Positions 60,304 through 64,000 of a stretch of 64,000 nt of DNA are shown here, piece after piece. Every line of letters starts with the position of its first letter. Within the stretch, counting starts at the first letter, position 1. Source of the DNA: CAXXXW01 sp963665555 (lineage in GTDB: Bacteria > Pseudomonadota > Alphaproteobacteria > Thalassobaculales > Thalassobaculaceae); contig OY762308.1 of the NCBI GenBank assembly GCA_963665555.2, forward strand, positions 1,054,001 to 1,118,000, written 5' to 3'. The notes under the pieces were generated by a model. That model saw only the letters and a program-made list of their open reading frames with translations, ran no database searches and was not told the DNA's origin. Position numbers and translations under genes: made by a program.

Positions 60304-61211
60304 CCTGGTTCTCGACGCCCGGGGACGACCGCCCGCCGGGGGACCGGCTGGAGGCGTTGTGGTCGCGGCCGGGGGCGCTCGGCGTTCCGGGGGCGCACAA
60401 CGCGCTCGCCGGGCTGGTCGCGCGCGAGGCCGGGTTCGAGGCGCTCTACCTCTCCGGCGGCGCGCTGTCGGCGAGCCTCGGCCTGCCGGACCTCGGCGTG
60501 ATGACCTCGGACGACCTGCTGCCGGCGGTCCGCTCGATCGCCCGCGCCACCGGCCTGCCGCTGATCGTGGACGGCGACACCGGATACGGCGAGGCGCTGA
60601 ACGTCATGCGGCTGGTCCAGGACCTGGAGGCCGCGGGCGCGGCCGCCGTCCAGCTGGAGGACCAGATACTGCCGAAGAAATGCGGCCACCTTTCGGACAA
60701 GCGCCTCGCCGAGCCCGACGCGATGGCGGCCAAGATCGCCGCCGCGCGCAAGGCGCGGACCCATCTGCGCCTGGTCGCGCGGACCGACGCGGCCGCGTCC
60801 GAGGGGATCGAGGGCGCCGTCGCGCGCGCCGAACTCTACGTCCGGGCCGGCGCGGATGTGATTTTCCCCGAAGCCCTGGCCTCGGCGGAGGAGATGCGGG
60901 CGTTCAACGCGCGCTGCGCCGCGCCGACGCTGGCCAACATGACCGAGTTCGGCCGCACGCCCTATCTCGACCGCGACGCCTTCGCCGCGCTCGGCTTCGA
61001 CATCGTGATCTGGCCCGTGACCTCGCTGCGGCGCGAGGCGGAGGCGATGCGCGGCCTCTACGCGCATCTCGCGGCGCGCGGCGGGCAGGGCGGCTACCTC
61101 GACAAGCTGATGAGCCGCAAGGAGATCTACCGGCTCATCGGCTACCGCGACTACGAGGCGCTGGACCGCTCGATCGTCGAGAGCGTCGTTCCCGAGGACG
61201 GCCGCTCCTGA
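60300..61211 (+). CDS. Isocitrate lyase/PEP mutase superfamily enzyme (methylisocitrate-lyase-like)
   Basis: 303 residues, GTG start. TIM-barrel with the metal site DGDTGYG (91-97) and the catalytic loop KKCGH (126-130, LEDQILPKKCGHL), the PrpB-type signature. LRLVARTDAA is also conserved. PrpB cleaves 2-methylisocitrate to pyruvate and succinate, while close relatives cleave other 2-hydroxy acids or oxaloacetate. No prpC/prpD neighbours are present, so the substrate is open. The 3' end overlaps pncC on the other strand. Confidence 0.88.
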   Translation: MTWFSTPGDDRPPGDRLEALWSRPGALGVPGAHNALAGLVAREAGFEALYLSGGALSASLGLPDLGVMTSDDLLPAVRSIARATGLPLIVDGDTGYGEALNVMRLVQDLEAAGAAAVQLEDQILPKKCGHLSDKRLAEPDAMAAKIAAARKARTHLRLVARTDAAASEGIEGAVARAELYVRAGADVIFPEALASAEEMRAFNARCAAPTLANMTEFGRTPYLDRDAFAALGFDIVIWPVTSLRREAEAMRGLYAHLAARGGQGGYLDKLMSRKEIYRLIGYRDYEALDRSIVESVVPEDGRS

Positions 61212-61741
61212 CCGGCCCGCGCGGGTCGGGCCCGGCCCCGCTCCCGCGCCCCGGCGGCGAGCAGGTCGAGCGCGGCGAGGACGGCCGCCCGGCGCACCTC
61301 CGCCCGCCCGCCGGGAAAGACGCGGCGGAGATGGACCGTCGGCCCGCCGGCGGCGGCGCGCGCGAAATGGACCAGTCCCACCGGCTTTTCCGCCGTTCCG
61401 CCGCCGGGGCCGGCGACGCCCGTGACGGCGATCGCGATCCCGGCGCGGGAGGCGGCCAGGGCCCCCTCCGCCATCGCGCGCGCCGCCGCCTCGCTCACCG
61501 CGCCGTGGGCCGCGATCGTCGCGGCCGGCACGCCGAGCGCCTCGACCTTCGCCTCGTTGGAATAGACCACGAACCCCCGGTCCACCACGGCGGACGATCC
61601 CGCGACGCCGGTCAGCGCGGCCGCGACCAGGCCGCCGGTGCAGCTTTCCGCCGTCGCCGCGAGAAGCCCGGCCTCCCGGCAGGCGGCGAGCGCCCGGCGG
61701 GCCGCCGCCTCGACGGTTCCCGTCGTTCCCGTCGTTTCCAT
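61151..61741 (-). CDS. pncC: Nicotinamide-nucleotide amidohydrolase PncC (CinA C-terminal domain)
   Basis: 196 residues, a stand-alone CinA C-terminal domain. The core ATAESCTGGLVAAALTGVAGSS (about 28-49) carries the catalytic Ser, and YSNEAKVEALGV and AVTGVAGPGGGTAEKPVG follow. It hydrolyses NMN to NaMN in NAD recycling. The last 25 residues (Arg/Ser/Thr-rich) reach into the 3' end of the neighbouring gene, 61 bp on the opposite strand. GGGGGAAG precedes the ATG. Confidence 0.93.
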   Translation of the reverse strand: METTGTTGTVEAAARRALAACREAGLLAATAESCTGGLVAAALTGVAGSSAVVDRGFVVYSNEAKVEALGVPAATIAAHGAVSEAAARAMAEGALAASRAGIAIAVTGVAGPGGGTAEKPVGLVHFARAAAGGPTVHLRRVFPGGRAEVRRAAVLAALDLLAAGARERGRARPARAGQERPSSGTTLSTIERSSAS

Positions 61742-61757
61742 CTTCCCCCGCCCCCTT

Positions 61758-62240
61758 TCAGCCCGGCGCGAGCGCCGCCTGGGCGAGCCACAGCAGCGCC
61801 GCGCCCATGAGGCCGGCCGCGACGTCGTCCAGCATGACGCCGACGCCGCCCGCGACCCTCCGGTCGATCCAGCCGACCGGCCACGGTTTCGCGATGTCCA
61901 GAACGCGGAAAACGGCGAATCCGGCCGCGTAGAGCCACGGGTCCAAAGGCAGGACCAGCAGGACGATCCACTGCCCGACCACCTCGTCGGCGACGCAGGC
62001 GCCGGCGTCGCGGGTTCCCGTCAGCCGCTCGTACCGCCCGCAGGCCCAGACCCCGGCGGCGAAGCCGGCGGCGATGGCGGCGAGCAGGGCCGGAGCGCCG
62101 CCGGCCTCGACCAGGAGCCAGCCCGCCGGAAGCGCCGCCAGCGATCCCCATGTCCCCGGCGCCTTTGGGAGGTAGCCGATCCCGCCGGCCGTCGCCAGCA
62201 GGACGGCGGGGTCGCGCAACGATGGCCGGGCCTCAGGCAT
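61758..62240 (-). CDS. pgpA: Phosphatidylglycerophosphatase A
   Basis: 160 residues with several helices. PgpA signatures are GYLPKAPGTWGSLAALP, CVADEVVGQWI and DDVAAGLMGA. It dephosphorylates phosphatidylglycerophosphate to give PG at the membrane. The start overlaps the ispDF stop by 8 bp, typical of Alphaproteobacteria. Confidence 0.95.
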   Translation of the reverse strand: MPEARPSLRDPAVLLATAGGIGYLPKAPGTWGSLAALPAGWLLVEAGGAPALLAAIAAGFAAGVWACGRYERLTGTRDAGACVADEVVGQWIVLLVLPLDPWLYAAGFAVFRVLDIAKPWPVGWIDRRVAGGVGVMLDDVAAGLMGAALLWLAQAALAPG

Positions 62241-63411
62241 CGCCGGACGGGAGCCGGACGGCCGCGACCGCCTGCGCCGCCACGCCCTCGCCCCGCCCCG
62301 CGAAGCCGAGGCGCTCCGTCGTGGTCGCCTTGACGTTCGCGCGGCCCTCCGGGACTTGCAGGATGCGGGCGACGCGCCGGCGCATGGCGTCGCGATGCGG
62401 GCCGATCCGGGGCCGCTCGCAGACCAGCACGACATCGACGCTTGCGATTTCCCCGCCGCGCGCGCGCGCCAGGCCGGCGGCATGGCGGAGGAAAAGCTCC
62501 GACGCCGCGCCGCGCCAGCGCGGGTCCGACGGCGGGAAATGCTGGCCGATGTCGCCCGCGCCGATCGCGCCGAGCAGCGCGTCGGTCAGGGCGTGAAGCC
62601 CGACATCGGCGTCGGAATGGCCGACCAGCCCGCGCTCGTGCGGAATTGCGACGCCGCAGAGCGTCACGCTCGCGCCCGGCCCGAAACGGTGAACATCGTA
62701 GCCGATGCCCGTCCGCGTCTCGCGCCCGAGCGCGAGATGGCGCGCGGCGCGCTCGAAATCCTCCGGCCCGGTGATCTTGAACAGGGATTCGGCGCCGGGA
62801 ACGGCGGCGACCCGCGCGCCCATGCGTTCGGCGACGGCGATGTCGTCGGTCAGCGCCGCGCCGGCGAGCGCGCGATGCCCCTCCAGCAGGGCGGCGAAGC
62901 GGAAGGCCTGGGGCGTCTGCGCCCGCGCGAGACCGGCGCGGTCCACCGTGCCGACGATCGCGCCGCCCTCGACCCGCTTCAGCGTGTCCACCACGGGGAG
63001 CGCGGGCGCGGCCGCCGCCGCGCCGCCGTCCAGCGCGTCGAGCAGCCGGTCCACGACCTCCGGCGGAAGGAAGGGGCGGGCCGCGTCGTGCACCAGCACG
63101 CGGCCCGGGCGCAGCGGCGCCAGCGCCTCCAGCCCGGCGCGGACCGAGTCCTGCCGCTCGGCGCCGCCGGCGACCGGGGGGAGCAGCGGCAGGTGGCCGC
63201 ACGCCTCGGCAAGGAGCGCCTCGTGTCCCGGCGCGACAACGACCGCCGCGGCGTCGATCCGGGGATGGCGGAGCAGGGCGCCGGCGGCGCGGGCGACGAC
63301 GCTTTCGCCCGCCAGGAGGCGGTATTGCTTGGGGACCGGGCCGCCGGCCCGCTCGCCGCGCCCGGCCGCCACGACCAGCGCCGCCGTCCCGCCGCTCGGA
63401 AATTCCGCCAT
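62233..63411 (-). CDS. ispDF: Bifunctional IspD/IspF enzyme of the MEP isoprenoid pathway
   Basis: 392 residues. IspD cytidylyltransferase occupies about 1-225 (ALVVAAGRGERAGG, PKQY, VHDAARP). IspF cyclodiphosphate synthase begins at about 233 with RTGIGYDVHRFGPG and continues through GHSDADVGLHALTDALLGA. The fusion catalyses two non-consecutive MEP-pathway steps, with IspE acting between. The fusion itself is a marker of Alphaproteobacteria and Campylobacterota. Confidence 0.97.
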   Translation of the reverse strand: MAEFPSGGTAALVVAAGRGERAGGPVPKQYRLLAGESVVARAAGALLRHPRIDAAAVVVAPGHEALLAEACGHLPLLPPVAGGAERQDSVRAGLEALAPLRPGRVLVHDAARPFLPPEVVDRLLDALDGGAAAAAPALPVVDTLKRVEGGAIVGTVDRAGLARAQTPQAFRFAALLEGHRALAGAALTDDIAVAERMGARVAAVPGAESLFKITGPEDFERAARHLALGRETRTGIGYDVHRFGPGASVTLCGVAIPHERGLVGHSDADVGLHALTDALLGAIGAGDIGQHFPPSDPRWRGAASELFLRHAAGLARARGGEIASVDVVLVCERPRIGPHRDAMRRRVARILQVPEGRANVKATTTERLGFAGRGEGVAAQAVAAVRLPSGDA

Positions 63412-63462
63412 CGCCTCCGCGCGCCCGCGCCGCCCCCGCGCGCGCCATGATACAGTGCCGCC

Positions 63463-64000
63463 ATGGCCCTGTCTTTCGCCTTCGGTCTGCTGGCGGTGGC
63501 CGCCCTCGTGCCGGCGGCGGCGGTCCCGTATCGCCGGGGGCCGGAGGGGGACCGGCTGCTCTGGCCCAGCCTGGCGCTGGCGACGGGGGCGGCGGCGCTG
63601 TGGGCCGGCGGGCAGGCGGCGGCCGCGCGGGGGACGGACTTTTCGACGGCGGCGTGGCTGTCGATCGCGGCGACGCTGGCCTGCTTCCTCGCGGTCTGCG
63701 CGCGCAACCGCCCGGCCCTCGGCCTCGCGCCGCTGCTGCTGCCCTACCTTGCGCTGCTGGGCCTCGCCGCGACGGCGGTTCGGCCGCCGGACCCCCTGGG
63801 GGGAGGGGCGGGCGCCGGCGCGCCGCCGCCCTGGGTGCTGGCGCACGCGGCCGCGTCGATCCTGACCTACGCGCTGGTCACGCTGGCGGCGGCGGCGGGG
63901 CTTTCCGTCATCCTCGCCGAGCGCGCGCTGAAGCGGAAATCGGCCGGCCGGCTGAGCCGCCTGCTGCCCGCCGTGATGGACGCCGAGCGGCTGGAGGTCG
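63463..64000 (+). CDS. CcsA/YpjD-like inner membrane protein (partial, N-terminal)
   Basis: 179 visible residues before the window ends. Multiple hydrophobic segments begin MALSFAFGLLAVAALVPAAA. The PPWVLAHAAASILTYALVTLAAAAGL segment is like the cytochrome-c-assembly (CcsA) family, to which YpjD belongs. YpjD is a membrane protein of unknown exact role. The frame remains open to the right edge. Confidence 0.75.
   Translation, partial: MALSFAFGLLAVAALVPAAAVPYRRGPEGDRLLWPSLALATGAAALWAGGQAAAARGTDFSTAAWLSIAATLACFLAVCARNRPALGLAPLLLPYLALLGLAATAVRPPDPLGGGAGAGAPPPWVLAHAAASILTYALVTLAAAAGLSVILAERALKRKSAGRLSRLLPAVMDAERLEV

Overview
This 64 kb window is chromosomal DNA of a high-GC bacterium (roughly 70 % G+C, strong G/C third-position bias), almost certainly an alphaproteobacterium and perhaps Rhodospirillales-like. 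The evidence is conserved gene order: rplM-rpsI; recG divergent from sdhE-mfd; pyrB-pyrC-plsY-(dprA)-topA-rnr-rpmG; and a fused ispDF followed by pgpA and pncC. No rRNA, tRNA, insertion sequence, phage or CRISPR array was seen. The order of genes is mostly core housekeeping, interrupted by small accessory inserts.

Layout. 1-8 kb: end of an enoyl-CoA hydratase, a quinone oxidoreductase, a split membrane/pentapeptide-repeat pair, ribosomal proteins L13 and S9, an SDR, a gamma-carbonic anhydrase, a GMC oxidoreductase and a DUF502 membrane protein. 8-14 kb: recG, a frameshifted sdhE and mfd. 14-20 kb: a DsbA/FrnE-like oxidoreductase, an acyl-CoA synthetase, two tandem secreted cysteine proteins and prfC. 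19.7-24.4 kb: glxB-glxC-glxD-(small coiled-coil gene)-glnT, which matches N-methylglutamate synthase (MgsABC) plus gamma-glutamylmethylamide synthetase (GmaS). 24.5-32 kb: cupin, CaiB/BaiF CoA transferase, NIPSNAP, CobW GTPase, dihydropyrimidinase, a PIN-domain toxin-antitoxin candidate and an LLM flavin oxidoreductase.

32-45 kb is one long minus-strand block: pyrB, a dihydroorotase-like pyrC, plsY, an adenylosuccinate-lyase-family gene, a coiled-coil gene bracketed by perfect 40-bp direct repeats, dprA, topA, rnr, an S41 protease and rpmG. After an AEC transporter and a HEPN-like gene comes the most interesting locus, 46.5-49.8 kb. It holds a STAND/NLR-type NTPase with nine nearly identical 46-residue TPR-like repeats, followed 9 bp later by a 112-residue protein. 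The N-terminus of the NLR and the C-terminus of the small protein share a short Gly/Asn/Val motif (IVQVxGxGNxV). This is the design of amyloid-signalling NLR/effector immune pairs (BASS motif, Bell-like effector).

49.8-59.2 kb: glutathione-dependent formaldehyde dehydrogenase and a CoxG-like protein, then a ten-gene Mrp-type cation/proton antiporter operon (E, F, G, DUF4040, B, C, then three NuoL/M/N-type D subunits with a small membrane gene between the last two). 59.4-60.3 kb is a two-gene membrane cassette with an AT-rich core, unlike its surroundings. 60.3-64 kb: a methylisocitrate-lyase-family enzyme, pncC, pgpA, ispDF and the start of a CcsA/YpjD-like membrane protein.

How the genes may work together: the glx/glnT cluster could feed methylamine carbon or nitrogen into glutamate, and the formaldehyde dehydrogenase 25 kb away could detoxify the C1 unit. 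No N-methylglutamate dehydrogenase (mgdABCD) lies in the window, so that pathway is incomplete here.
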